A stretch of 38,131 bases of DNA. Origin: Planctomycetota bacterium (lineage in GTDB: Bacteria > Planctomycetota > Phycisphaerae > SM23-33). The stretch is from assembly GCA_024275995.1 (NCBI GenBank), contig JAJRYB010000054.1, forward strand, positions 1 through 38,131, read 5' to 3'. The notes beneath the pieces were generated by a model. That model saw only the letters and a program-made list of their open reading frames with translations, did no database searches and was not told where the DNA came from. Numbering within the stretch: position 1 is the stretch's first letter; the number at the start of each line of letters is the position of its first letter. This document shows, in pieces, positions 17,310 to 26,283 of the stretch. Position numbers and translations under genes: made by a program.

Positions 17310-17472
17310 CAGAATGACCCGCGTCCCGAAAGGGTTGTGGCGAGAATCGGATGGCTGCGAGGAAGGGCTTTCGACGCCATACCTCGTTACGGTATTGTGA
17401 GGAGTTCTGACGACGCAGACGCCGATTCTCGCCACAATGCGGCTCACGCGGCATTCTGTTAGGGACTCTAAA
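17296..17472. repeat. 177-bp nested inverted-repeat element between regulator and kinase genes
   Basis: The outer arms TTAAGAGCCCCTAACAGAATG (17296-17316) and their inverse (17452-17472) match 19 of 21, including a perfect 13-bp CCCTAACAGAATG. Nested inside is a perfect 16-bp inverted repeat TTGTGGCGAGAATCGG (17335-17350 / 17422-17437). Inside that are CTGCG/CGCAG and a small ATACC/GGTAT hairpin. The left arm overlaps the end of the regulator gene and the right arm ends 19 bp before the AAGGAGG of the kinase gene. It could be an intercistronic RNA structure, an attenuator or a MITE-like insertion. There is no U-tract, so it is not an ordinary terminator. Confidence 0.85.
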
Positions 17473-17509
17473 GCTTAGAGTCGGTTTCGGAAGGAGGGAA
17501 AACCTTCAC

Positions 17510-19741
17510 GTGCTCGACCATTCGAGCCAGAATGATTCGCTGCGCGGAACGCTGAGCGTCCGACGGCTGGAGATGATTCTCTCCGAGCTGGACGCGCTGG
17601 AGACCCTTCCCTCCGCAGCGTCGCGCATCGTCGAGTTGTGCGCAATTCGAGGGGCCTCGGAGGACGAATCCCTGGTCGAGCTGATCCGCGGCGACCTGTC
17701 ACTGACGACGCGTATTCTATCGTTCGCCGCCCGCAGGATCGGCGCCCCGGTTGGCACAATCACGGAGGCTGTGGAATTGCTGGGGCCCGAGAGCGTGCGA
17801 TCCGTGGTGCTGTCGGTCAGTGCGCTGGAACCTCTCACTCCGGAAGCATCCGGCTGCGGGCTGGATTACCGGGCCTTCCGGCGTCATTGCCTGGCGACGG
17901 CGTCGGTTGCGGAAATGCTCGTCGAGTCTCTGGGTCTGCCGCAGCGGCCGGAAGAGGGATTTATCTGCGGGCTGCTGCACGATTTGGGCAAGCCCGCTCT
18001 CCTGCAGTGCCTGCCGAAGACTTACCGGCGAGTGATCGAGGCCGTGCAGAACCGCCAGGGGAATATTGCGGATTTCGAGCGAAGCATCGTCGGGGTCGAC
18101 CACACAATTGCCGGAAAGCGCCTGGCCGAGAAGTGGCGCCTCGGCGAGATGATACGCGACGTCATCTGGCTGCACCATCATCCTGTCGAGGTTCTACCGG
18201 CGTCACTGGCGCACCGGCGGATGATAGCCGTGGTGCATCTGGCCGATTCAATCGCACGTCGGGAGGGTTTCGGATTCTCCGGCAACTACACGTTCTACGA
18301 CACCATCGAGCGGATCTCGCAAAAAATGGACCTGTCCGAAGGCGTGCTGGAAGGGATCGTGGAAAACCTTCCCGATCGGATTTCCCGCTGGTCGGAAGTG
18401 CTCGACCTGGATCATCCCGTTGAGGAGGACCTGTCTCGCCGGACCCTTTCGCGCGCGAATGCGGAACTGGGTCGGCTGAACGAGCAGTTGCAATCGCAAG
18501 CCCTGACGCTCGGCCGGAAGGCGCAATCGTTCGATCGCTTCGCCCGATTCATCCGGGCGATACCTCCCGAGGCTACTCTTCGCGAGGTTCTCCTGGCCGT
18601 CGCCGAAACCGGTAAAGCGGGTGAGCCGGTGGTGGCCTATTGCTTCGACGAAGGCGACGTGCTGGCGGTGCTGAGGGACGCCGACGGCCAGGCTCGGTGG
18701 CGATTGCTGCGGTCCGGTAGCGGCGCCTCGCGCGGCGCGCCGGGCGATTCCACCGCCCAGACGCTCGCGACGCTCCTTGCCGATCCGGGAGACCTGAGCG
18801 ACTGGGTCGATCCGTCCCGGTGCGCCCACGAGGCGCTCCAATGGCGGGGTGAGTGGATCGGCGGACTTTTACTGCCTGGGGATCGCGGCGAAAACACCGG
18901 CGAGGACCCAAGCCTGCCAACGATTCCGGAAGCGATGGCGATGATACTTTCCGACGCGGCACGGCGCGGACGGGCGATCGCGCTGAGTGAGGAACTCGCC
19001 GGCGCATCGCAGATTCTCGCCGGAGAGCAGGAGGCGATGGTCGACGCGAAGGCATTCGAGGCGATCGGCGAGTTGGCCGCCGGCGCCGGACACGAACTGA
19101 ACAACCCCCTGGCTGTGATTTCCGGGCGGGCCCAGCTCATGCGCGAAAAGGCCAGGACAAAACGCGAGAGGGAGATGTGGGATCTCATCTACGAGCAGGC
19201 CCACCGTATCAGCGATATCATCACGGGGCTGATGGAATACGCCACCCCTCCACGGGCACAGCCCGAACCCATCGAGGTTGGCGGGTTCCTGAAAGACCTG
19301 GCCCGGAGTTTTTCTTCCTCGGATCATCCTCAAGCGGCGTCCGCTAAGGTCGATATAACAGTAGACGAGGGAGTCCCGCCGGTTCAGGCAGACCGCGGAC
19401 AACTCCACGCCGCGATGTACGAGCTGGTTTGCAACGCCGCTGCTGCCTCTGGAAATAATGCTTACATTCGGCTTACAGGGGTATTGGATGAATTTCACCG
19501 GCAGGTGCTCCTGTCGGTTCAAGACCGCGGCTGCGGAATGGACGAAGAGACGCTCGCACATGCCTGGACGCCGTTTTTTTCGTCCCAGCCGGCAGGACGC
19601 AGGAGAGGACTGGGGCTTGCGACGGCGAAACGATATGTCGAAAACAACGGTGGGCGAATCTGGATTCGATCCCGCCCGGGAGAAGGAACGGTAGTTTACC
19701 TTCAACTTCCCGCCGCCAAAGGCGAGGGCGTAACGGAGTAA
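17510..19741 (+). CDS. HDOD-domain sensor histidine kinase
   Basis: 743 residues. An HDOD domain (about 20-225: ALETLPSAASRIVEL, LLGPESVRSVVLSV, GFICGLLHDLGKPALL, HHHPVEVLP), a coiled linker, a GAF-like middle part without clear motifs, then HisKA with phospho-acceptor His-528 in AGAGHELNNPLAVISGRAQLM and a HATPase with N box ELVCNAAAA, G1 DRGCGMDEE, F box TPFFSSQ and G2 GRRRGLGLATAKR. No membrane segment, so cytosolic. The start is GTG with a strong AAGGAGG. It is followed 5 bp later by a receiver protein, likely its output. HDOD kinases are often linked to motility or stress signalling; the input is unknown here. Confidence 0.88.
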   Translation: MLDHSSQNDSLRGTLSVRRLEMILSELDALETLPSAASRIVELCAIRGASEDESLVELIRGDLSLTTRILSFAARRIGAPVGTITEAVELLGPESVRSVVLSVSALEPLTPEASGCGLDYRAFRRHCLATASVAEMLVESLGLPQRPEEGFICGLLHDLGKPALLQCLPKTYRRVIEAVQNRQGNIADFERSIVGVDHTIAGKRLAEKWRLGEMIRDVIWLHHHPVEVLPASLAHRRMIAVVHLADSIARREGFGFSGNYTFYDTIERISQKMDLSEGVLEGIVENLPDRISRWSEVLDLDHPVEEDLSRRTLSRANAELGRLNEQLQSQALTLGRKAQSFDRFARFIRAIPPEATLREVLLAVAETGKAGEPVVAYCFDEGDVLAVLRDADGQARWRLLRSGSGASRGAPGDSTAQTLATLLADPGDLSDWVDPSRCAHEALQWRGEWIGGLLLPGDRGENTGEDPSLPTIPEAMAMILSDAARRGRAIALSEELAGASQILAGEQEAMVDAKAFEAIGELAAGAGHELNNPLAVISGRAQLMREKARTKREREMWDLIYEQAHRISDIITGLMEYATPPRAQPEPIEVGGFLKDLARSFSSSDHPQAASAKVDITVDEGVPPVQADRGQLHAAMYELVCNAAAASGNNAYIRLTGVLDEFHRQVLLSVQDRGCGMDEETLAHAWTPFFSSQPAGRRRGLGLATAKRYVENNGGRIWIRSRPGEGTVVYLQLPAAKGEGVTE

Positions 19742-19746
19742 CCTTA

Positions 19747-20760
19747 ATGTCCGACAAGATGTCTGACAAAAAATCCGCACACGTGCTGGTTGTCGATGAC
19801 GAACCTTACATTCGCGAGTTGCTCTGCGACGCGCTGAACCGCACGGGTGTCAAGGTGACGGCGGCAGCCAGCGGTAAGGAGGCAGCCGATCTCGCCAGCG
19901 TGAACAAGCCCGATCTTCTGATAACCGACCTGCGCCTGGCGGACTGCGACGGAACGGAAGTGGTGGACACGCTTCGCCGCATCGCGGGAAATGATATACC
20001 CACGGTCGTTATCACCGGTCAGAGCGACTCGGAAACGCTCACCAACGCCAGCCGGTGCCGACCGATCGAGTTGATGACCAAGCCCCTGAATATCGAGCGC
20101 CTCCAGGCTACGATCCGCGAGGAGCTTGCCCGGCGCAGCGAGACCGATCGCCTTCGCAGCCACGCCAAACGCCTGCGACATGTCGCCCGCAAGATCAATC
20201 GCCAGCGCAAGAACATACACAACGAACTCAACACGCGGTGCAAAAACCTCGCCTCGGCGTACAGGACGCTGAGCGGGCAATTTGCGATACAGGAAATCGC
20301 CCTGGCGTTCCAGCGCGAGCTTCTCGCCGCACGCGAAGACGACGATGTGTTCCGATCGCTGTTCAGCCTGTTCGTGCACCAGTCCGGACCACTGTTCGGC
20401 GCGGCGATGGTCTGCGATGCCGAAGCTCAACTGAAGATCGTCGGACGATTCGGCGTTCCGAATCCCGATTCCCTGGCGTTCTGCGAGGCGATCTGCGAGC
20501 CGATCGTCAACGCAACGCTCGGAAATCCGCAGTGCCTGCTGATCGACGCCGGCGAGGAGGCGGAGGTGTTCTCGGAATCTATCCGGAAATACCTCGTCGG
20601 GCTGACAGTTCTGGGGATCCCGCTGATTCCCGCCCCGGGCGAAATGATCGGCCTGGTCGTGCTGTACCGCAAGGGCGAGCAGCCCTTCATCGACAGCGAC
20701 GTCGCCCTGGCGGAAATGATCGCCACGCCGACGGCGATAGCGGTGCGGCGAAACGACTGA
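19747..20760 (+). CDS. Response regulator: receiver plus coiled coil and GAF-like domain
   Basis: 337 residues. The N-terminal receiver has VVDDEPYIRELL, phospho-acceptor Asp-61 in LLITDLRLADCDG, the TGQ switch and Lys in LMTKPLN. A basic helical linker (about 130-190) is followed by a GAF-like domain (about 200-337, ending LAEMIATPTAIAV). There is no DNA-binding or cyclase motif. It begins 5 bp after the HDOD-kinase stop, so the two are co-translated. The last 57 bp of the gene and its stop codon are duplicated 774 bp downstream, on the far side of the NYN gene. Confidence 0.85.
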   Translation: MSDKMSDKKSAHVLVVDDEPYIRELLCDALNRTGVKVTAAASGKEAADLASVNKPDLLITDLRLADCDGTEVVDTLRRIAGNDIPTVVITGQSDSETLTNASRCRPIELMTKPLNIERLQATIREELARRSETDRLRSHAKRLRHVARKINRQRKNIHNELNTRCKNLASAYRTLSGQFAIQEIALAFQRELLAAREDDDVFRSLFSLFVHQSGPLFGAAMVCDAEAQLKIVGRFGVPNPDSLAFCEAICEPIVNATLGNPQCLLIDAGEEAEVFSESIRKYLVGLTVLGIPLIPAPGEMIGLVVLYRKGEQPFIDSDVALAEMIATPTAIAVRRND

Positions 20761-20763
20761 CGC
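20704..20763 (+). repeat. 60-bp direct repeat, copy 1 (3' end of the response regulator gene)
   Basis: GCCCTGGCGGAAATGATCGC... to the stop codon plus CGC. It recurs at 21478-21537 with one mismatch (59/60). The two copies bracket the NYN gene. Confidence 0.92.
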
Positions 20764-20887
20764 GAGAGGCCTGCAAGGAGTGCCTTGGGAAAATTCGAAC
20801 TTCCCTTGGATTTCTCGCTGATGCGGGATATACTACACCTGTGATGATTACCCTGCCGTTCCTCCGGAGCGGTGGGCATATAACCCC

Positions 20888-20912
20888 CCGAGGGCTGCTT
20901 TGCAGCCCTCGG
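20888..20912 (+). terminator. Strong hairpin upstream of the NYN gene (possible terminator)
   Basis: The perfect 11-bp stem CCGAGGGCTGC-TTT-GCAGCCCTCGG is followed by TTAATATT. It lacks a long U-tract, so termination after the response regulator is plausible but unproven. It may equally be part of the inserted module. Confidence 0.5.
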
Positions 20913-20945
20913 TTAATATTAGCTTGCAGAACCGGGGACTGGTGC

Positions 20946-21473
20946 ATGGAACGAGTCAGCATCTTCATCGACGGGAGTAACCTGTATCATGGTCTGAAGA
21001 CTTACCTCCGCCGGACCGATCTGGATTTTGCCCGCTTCATCGATTGGATGGTAAAAGATCGGAAACTCATCAGGACCTACTACTACAATGCTACGGTCTC
21101 GGCAAAGCATAATCAGCAACGGGCCAGGGACCAACAACGATTTTTTGCAGGATTACGTCGAATCCCCTGCTTTGACATCCGCCTGGGGCGGCTCGAACCG
21201 CGTGGTGAAACGTTTGTCGAAAAGGGCGTCGATGTTAACATCGCCGTGGACATGCTCTCCATGGCCATGAGGGATACTTACGATACGGCCATCCTGGTTT
21301 CAAGCGACGGTGACTTCGCAAAGGCCATCGAAGCTGTTCAGGAGACTGGAAAGCATGTCGAAGTCGCCTGCTTCCACAAGGCATATCACGTCAAGCAATC
21401 CGCCGACAGAATACTCGAACTCAACGAGAACTCGCTTAGCAAACTTTGGCGAACCATAAGCGGGGCCCCGTAA
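20946..21473 (+). CDS. NYN-domain (LabA/DUF88-like, PIN-fold) protein
   Basis: 175 residues. It begins with the NYN signature VSIFIDGSNLYHGLK and continues with EKGVDVNIAVDMLSMA, DTAILVSSDGDFAKAIEAV and KHVEVACF. These supply the conserved acidic residues of the PIN-like metal-dependent RNase fold. Members are proposed RNases; the target is unknown. The ATG at 20946 is the real start (the track extends far upstream into a shadow). The gene sits between two 60-bp direct repeats copied from the neighbouring gene's 3' end, together with an 11-bp hairpin, which indicates a recent insertion. No recombinase is present. Confidence 0.85.
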   Translation: MERVSIFIDGSNLYHGLKTYLRRTDLDFARFIDWMVKDRKLIRTYYYNATVSAKHNQQRARDQQRFFAGLRRIPCFDIRLGRLEPRGETFVEKGVDVNIAVDMLSMAMRDTYDTAILVSSDGDFAKAIEAVQETGKHVEVACFHKAYHVKQSADRILELNENSLSKLWRTISGAP

Positions 21474-21477
21474 ACAT

Positions 21478-21537
21478 GCCCTGGCGGAAATGATCGCCAC
21501 GCCGACGGCGATAGCAGTGCGGCGAAACGACTGACGC
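21478..21537 (+). repeat. 60-bp direct repeat, copy 2
   Basis: 59/60 identical to 20704-20763. It starts 4 bp after the NYN stop codon. Out of context it encodes nothing. Confidence 0.92.
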
Positions 21538-21649
21538 CGGCAGCTTGTCCATTTTTCAACCTGCACCACATTTCAGAATTTCCGCGCAGAATCCGCTTGT
21601 TACGTTAGGGGTATGTTCGTATAAATGAACGTGACAGGATGAGGCGCGT

Positions 21650-22777
21650 ATGGATACGCAGCGGAAACTGGAGATACTGGCTGACTCTTCGCAATACGAT
21701 CTTGCGTGCGCTTGCGGAACCAAAGACCAGGACCGGCGAAAACGATCGTCGGAAGGCACCTGGCTGTACCCGGTAAGCCTGCCTGGCGGGGGAAAGTCGA
21801 TCCTGCTGAAAACGCTCCTGTCCAGCGTGTGCGTTAACGACTGCAAGTACTGCCCGTTCCGCAGCAACAGGGACGTCCGCCGATGCACGCTGAAAGCGGA
21901 GGAAATCGCACGCATCTTCATGGACTACGTCCGTCGCAAGGGGATATTCGGGCTGTTCCTCAGCTCCGGCGTCATCAGGAACCCGGACTTCACGATGGAC
22001 CGCATGGGCGCGGTGGCCCGCATACTCCGCAAGCAATACCAATATCGTGGATATATACATTTGAAGATCATCCCCGGCGCCTCGGACGCCGCCATCGAGG
22101 AGATTATCTCGCTTGCGAGCGCCGTCTCCCTGAACGTGGAAACGCCGCGCCGATCGGCGATGAAACAGCTTTCGGACCAAAAGGACTACGACAGGGACAT
22201 CGTAAGGTCGGTCAAGAAAATCAGCGAGCTGACGGCGCCGGGCAGCGCGTATTCCAGAGTGAGCCAGACTACGCAATTCATCGTCGGCGCCGCGGACGAG
22301 AGAGATTCGGAAATCGTCCGGGCGACCTTCGGGCTTTACCGCAGGTGGCGATTAAACCGGGTCTATTTCAGCGCCTACCAGCGTGGCCTGGGCGATTCGT
22401 CGCTGCCGGGCGAGCGGCACCCTGTTGGCGATCCGGGCAACCTGCTTACGCGGGAACATCGGTTGTACCAGGCGGACTGGCTGATGCGCAAGTACGGCTT
22501 CGCCGACGATGAGATACCGTTCGAGGCGGACGGGAATCTTTCGCTTCAAGTCGATCCCAAGGAAGCCTGGGCGCGCCGGCATCCGGAAGTCTTTCCGATG
22601 GACGTCAACCGGGCGGGGAAATTCGAACTGCTTCGCGTTCCGGGGCTGGGGACGGTCTCGGTGGGGCGTATCATGAAGATGCGCACCGGCGGAGGAAAAG
22701 TCCGCTCGATCCGCCAGTTGGGCAGATACGGAAAACGCCTCGAAAAGGCCGCGGGCTATCTGAAATTCGGATACTGA
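21650..22777 (+). CDS. Putative DNA modification/repair radical SAM protein with helix-hairpin-helix tail
   Basis: 375 residues. The radical SAM cluster motif is CVNDCKYC (Cys 61, 65, 68; CX3CX2C), with GLFLSSGV and GYIHLKIIPGAS downstream. The C-terminus has a helix-hairpin-helix-like PMDVNRAGKFELLRVPGLGTVSVGRI, implying nucleic-acid binding. This matches the family described as putative DNA modification/repair radical SAM proteins. That family is usually encoded next to a DUF4130-type partner, which is absent here; a DNA methylase follows instead. The reaction is not known to me. Confidence 0.82.
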   Translation: MDTQRKLEILADSSQYDLACACGTKDQDRRKRSSEGTWLYPVSLPGGGKSILLKTLLSSVCVNDCKYCPFRSNRDVRRCTLKAEEIARIFMDYVRRKGIFGLFLSSGVIRNPDFTMDRMGAVARILRKQYQYRGYIHLKIIPGASDAAIEEIISLASAVSLNVETPRRSAMKQLSDQKDYDRDIVRSVKKISELTAPGSAYSRVSQTTQFIVGAADERDSEIVRATFGLYRRWRLNRVYFSAYQRGLGDSSLPGERHPVGDPGNLLTREHRLYQADWLMRKYGFADDEIPFEADGNLSLQVDPKEAWARRHPEVFPMDVNRAGKFELLRVPGLGTVSVGRIMKMRTGGGKVRSIRQLGRYGKRLEKAAGYLKFGY

Positions 22778-22852
22778 AAACCTGTCGCCTGAATTTAGAT
22801 TTTCTTGCTTTTGACAGTAGATTCGTCATTGGCCATTTGTTCTTGAATTAAA

Positions 22853-22866
22853 AGGCATACGTGCCT
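22853..22866 (+). promoter_or_regulatory. Palindrome upstream of the DNA methylase gene
   Basis: AGGCA-TACG-TGCCT, 13 bp before the methylase ATG, with a TTGACA at 22811-22816 further upstream but no matching -10. A possible operator or self-regulation site of the restriction-modification system. Confidence 0.3.
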
Positions 22867-22879
22867 AGATTGGACAAGC

Positions 22880-23773
22880 ATGATCCAGGCGGCTACATCC
22901 ATACCTTCACTTGACCGCATTGTGAATGTTTCTTCCGTCCCGCAACGAAGTCCATTTCGCTATCCGGGCGGAAAGACCTGGCTTGTCCCCCTGGTTCGCA
23001 AGTGGCTTGGCTCTCTCGAAACTGGGGCGGCAAGACTTGTCGAACCGTTTGCCGGGGGTGGAATTGTGGGGCTGACCGCAGCATTTGAGGGTCTTGCGAA
23101 ACAAGTGGTCATGGTGGAACTTGACGCCGATGTCGGCAGCGTCTGGCAAACGGTACTTAACGGTGGCGGTGAATCGCTCGCACGAAGAATCATGGAGTTT
23201 CATTGCGACCTGGCAACAGTGAAACGCACGCTGGCCACTTGCCCCGTTAAGCTGCCCGACATTGCATTTCGAACCCTGTTAAGGAATCGCGTTCAGCATG
23301 GGGGAATACTCGCACATGGCGCCAGCCTGATGAAAAACGGTGAAAATGGGAAGGGGATCACCTCCAGATGGTACCCGGAAACGCTGGCTAGGAGAATCAG
23401 GGACATCGCCGGAATCAAGGAGCGGATTTCCTTTATTCAGGGGGATGGCATCAGTTACCTCCAGAAAACTAGGCGCAGCCGAAGAACCGTCTATTTTGTG
23501 GATCCGCCATACACAATCGCGGGACGTCGCCTTTACACGCATGCGAAGATTGACCACGAAAAACTGTTCCGCATTCTAAGTAGAACAAAAGGCGATTTCC
23601 TGATGACGTATGACGATGCCGCGGAAATCAGATCACTCGCCGAACAGCATGGGTTCGCGATGTTTCGGGTTTCGATGCAAGGGCGGCTCAATACGAAGAA
23701 GAAAGAACTCCTTATTGGAAAGAACCTGGACTGGGTCAGAGAGGCAAGCCCCGTTTTTCCAACATCCTCCTGA
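22880..23773 (+). CDS. D12-class N6-adenine DNA methyltransferase (restriction-modification)
   Basis: 297 residues. The D12/Dam class motifs are FRYPGGKTWLVP near residue 25, VEPFAGGGIVGL (SAM binding) and catalytic DPPYT at 208-212. It transfers a methyl group from SAM to adenine N6. It converges on and overlaps by 38 bp a NotI-family endonuclease gene, so the two form a type II restriction-modification system. The sequence 22780-24680 is visibly A/T-richer than its flanks, consistent with horizontal gain. Recognition site unknown. Confidence 0.9.
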   Translation: MIQAATSIPSLDRIVNVSSVPQRSPFRYPGGKTWLVPLVRKWLGSLETGAARLVEPFAGGGIVGLTAAFEGLAKQVVMVELDADVGSVWQTVLNGGGESLARRIMEFHCDLATVKRTLATCPVKLPDIAFRTLLRNRVQHGGILAHGASLMKNGENGKGITSRWYPETLARRIRDIAGIKERISFIQGDGISYLQKTRRSRRTVYFVDPPYTIAGRRLYTHAKIDHEKLFRILSRTKGDFLMTYDDAAEIRSLAEQHGFAMFRVSMQGRLNTKKKELLIGKNLDWVREASPVFPTSS

Positions 23774-24653
23774 TTCTGTCTTCAAAAGTATCCAAAGACA
23801 CGGGGCGCCCGCCAGTTAATCCCTCCACAGCTCTTTCCAAGGTCGTAAGCTGGACGAAACCCCTTTCAAGCCTGAAACGATTATCCGTTCCGGTGTACTT
23901 CACTACAAACCAAGCTATGTCGCAATTTGAAACGTCGGCAACTTCATCCATTTCGCCAAGGGATGAGAAGAAGGCCTCGTCCACGACCACGGCCATCTTT
24001 TTGCCCCACCGACGGAGAGGAGGAATTTTGATCTGTAATTGCGGCATAAGGCGCTTCGGCCCGCTACTGCGATAGTCGGGCCTCCTGCGTCCTCGAGGAA
24101 AAGGAATCCTCGAATCCGATGGCTCAAGAAGGGCGCGGAACTCCTCGACCATCCCATCCCCAGAGAAGTAGACCGCCTGCTTTTCCAACGCACACCAATC
24201 TAAATTTGCCAAGTCGGAATGAACGAGGACATTGTCGATTCGTCCCACATCCTCGCGGGAGCGATTATTAACACCATCCCTCACGACCCCCTCAAGAAAG
24301 CCTATTTCTCCCAGAATAACCGGAATTGGGGAACCCAGAAGGATCTCCGCGACCCACTTATAAACTTCCTGATCTTGCTCAAATCTGTTGGGACACGTGG
24401 TCCGGATATTTCCGGCCTCGCCGGGAGAAACGATAACCTCGCCGGTTGCAGTGTCACGTGTGTACTGCCGAAGAGAACAAACCCCGCCGCGTTTGTTGCA
24501 CGGAATATCCTCACCCGCCGAAGTCCGGAAGGGACAAGTCTTTGAATATTTTGATCGGGAAGTTACTTTCTCAGCAACTTCAATACGCATCTCAGGCGAC
24601 ATGTTAACGAAAGACTCGCCAAACCACTCTCCGATACCAAATCTCGATTCCAT
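23736..24653 (-). CDS. NotI-family type II restriction endonuclease
   Basis: 305 residues from ATG 24653 (AGGA 7 bp upstream; the track start TTG 24677 adds 8 residues). Four cysteines occur in the NotI iron-binding pattern: TCPF (about 40), IPC (52), GVC (59), TCPNR (87). The PD-(D/E)XK-like core reads GRIDNVLVHSDL then LEKQAVYFSG (Glu-157, Gln-159). This resembles the E-x-Q of NotI. It is 20 bp downstream of ahcY on the same strand and tail to tail with the methylase, with overlapping 3' ends. The adenine-class partner means its site must contain an A, so it should differ from NotI itself. Confidence 0.82.
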   Translation of the reverse strand: MESRFGIGEWFGESFVNMSPEMRIEVAEKVTSRSKYSKTCPFRTSAGEDIPCNKRGGVCSLRQYTRDTATGEVIVSPGEAGNIRTTCPNRFEQDQEVYKWVAEILLGSPIPVILGEIGFLEGVVRDGVNNRSREDVGRIDNVLVHSDLANLDWCALEKQAVYFSGDGMVEEFRALLEPSDSRIPFPRGRRRPDYRSSGPKRLMPQLQIKIPPLRRWGKKMAVVVDEAFFSSLGEMDEVADVSNCDIAWFVVKYTGTDNRFRLERGFVQLTTLERAVEGLTGGRPVSLDTFEDRIRRMLEKRGLPL

Positions 24654-24673
24654 GTCATGTCCTACCATCGTTC

Positions 24674-26107
24674 TCAATACCGGTAATGGTCCGGCTTGTA
24701 GGGTCCGTCCACCGGAACGCCGATGTAATCCGCCTGCTCCTGCGAAAGCTTCGTAAGCTTCACGCCGATCTTCGCCAGATGCAGCCGGGCTACTTCCTCA
24801 TCCAGCTTCTTGCCCAGGCGATACACGCCGATCTTCCGCGGGTTGGTCCACAGGTCGATCTGCGCGAGCGTCTGGTTGGTGAAGGAGTTGCTCATCACGA
24901 AACTCGGATGCCCCGTCGCGCAGCCCAGGTTCACCAGTCGCCCCTCTGCCAGCAGGTATATGCTGTGCCCGTCGGGGAACGTGAAGCGGTCCGTTCCCGG
25001 CTTGATCGTAGTCCGCACGATGCCGGGGAAGTTCATTAACTGGTCGACCTGGATCTCGTTATCGAAGTGCCCGATGTTGCAGACGATCGCCTGGTCCTTC
25101 ATCTTCGACATGTGTTCTGCCGTGATGATGTCCTTGTTTCCGGTGGTGGTCACGTAAATATCGCCGTAGGCAAGCGCGTCGGCGACGGTAGTCACCTTGT
25201 ATCCCGCCATCGCCGCCTGGAGCGCGCAGATCGGGTCAATCTCCGTAACCCACACCTGCGCCCGCTCGTTACTGAGCGCCTCGGCGGAGCCTTTACCCAC
25301 GTCGCCGTACCCGCACACGACGGCTACCTTCCCGGCGATCATGACATCCGTCGCGCGTTTGATCCCGTCCGTCAGCGAGTGCCTGCACCCATAGGTATTG
25401 TCGAACTTGCTCTTGGTCACCGAGTCATTGACATTTATCGCCGGGACGAGCAGCTCGTCTTTTTCGAGCATCTGGTACAGCCGGTGGACCCCCGTCGTCG
25501 TCTCCTCGGAGACGCCCTTCCAGTCGGGAACGAGCCGGTGCCAGAACTGCCCGTCCTCCTTCTGAATGTCCTTGAGCGTCTGGTTGATGATCGCAAGCTC
25601 GTGGTTGTCCGTCGGCTCGTCGAGGATGCCGGGATTATCCTCCGCCGCGTAGCCGCGGTGTATTATCAGGGTGGCGTCGCCACCGTCGTCGACGATCAGG
25701 TTCGGGCCTTTACCGTCGGGCCAGGTGAGCGCCTGCTTGGTGAACTTCCAGTATTCTTCGAGACTCTCGCCCTTGTGCGCAAAGACCGGAACCCCTGCCG
25801 CTGCAATCGCCGCGGCGGCGTGGTCCTGCGTGCTGAAGATGTTACAGCTCGCCCATCGGACGTCCGCGCCCAGCTCGACGAGCGTCTCGATAAGCACGGC
25901 CGTCTGTATCGTCATGTGCAGGCTGCCCATTATCCGGGCGCCGGCAAGGGGCTTGTCCCTGCCGTACTTTTCGCGGGTCGCCATCAGGCCGGGCATCTCG
26001 TGCTCGGCGACCTGCATTTCCCGCCGACCGAACTCGGCGAGCGATATATCTTTAATCGCATAGTCCACGACGGTTTCCGGGTGCTCTGCATTATCGATCT
26101 TCGTCAT
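24674..26107 (-). CDS. ahcY: Adenosylhomocysteinase (S-adenosyl-L-homocysteine hydrolase)
   Basis: 477 residues from ATG 26107 (AGGAG about 11 bp upstream). Signatures: [53 protein letters not shown]-binding [13 protein letters not shown], and the C-terminal HYRY. It contains the insert seen in long bacterial forms ([18 protein letters not shown], then [10 protein letters not shown]). It splits SAH to homocysteine and adenosine, relieving methyltransferase product inhibition. A TATAAT lies about 50 bp upstream on this strand (26165-26160), without a good -35. The endonuclease gene follows after 20 bp and may be co-transcribed. Confidence 0.96.
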   Translation of the reverse strand: MTKIDNAEHPETVVDYAIKDISLAEFGRREMQVAEHEMPGLMATREKYGRDKPLAGARIMGSLHMTIQTAVLIETLVELGADVRWASCNIFSTQDHAAAAIAAAGVPVFAHKGESLEEYWKFTKQALTWPDGKGPNLIVDDGGDATLIIHRGYAAEDNPGILDEPTDNHELAIINQTLKDIQKEDGQFWHRLVPDWKGVSEETTTGVHRLYQMLEKDELLVPAINVNDSVTKSKFDNTYGCRHSLTDGIKRATDVMIAGKVAVVCGYGDVGKGSAEALSNERAQVWVTEIDPICALQAAMAGYKVTTVADALAYGDIYVTTTGNKDIITAEHMSKMKDQAIVCNIGHFDNEIQVDQLMNFPGIVRTTIKPGTDRFTFPDGHSIYLLAEGRLVNLGCATGHPSFVMSNSFTNQTLAQIDLWTNPRKIGVYRLGKKLDEEVARLHLAKIGVKLTKLSQEQADYIGVPVDGPYKPDHYRY

Positions 26108-26283
26108 GCTGCAAGTTTCTCCTGGTTGGTATCCCTGCGGTTGGGCGAATCGTCGCGGTATTATAACGATCCTGCGCACAAAAACACACCGTTGCGCAAA
26201 TCCACATCACTCCGCAAGTCCCCGGCGGGATTGACTCTCCGCAACTTCGAGGGTAGTGTTATGGTAACGTAAGGACCTACGAA

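Noticed and set aside
20055-20945. Upstream part of the 472-aa ORF containing the NYN protein
   Set aside because: Shadow of the response regulator gene; the NYN domain starts at ATG 20946.
26108-26283. SAH riboswitch upstream of ahcY
   Set aside because: I looked for the conserved core and pairing but saw only a -10-like TATAAT and no convincing aptamer.
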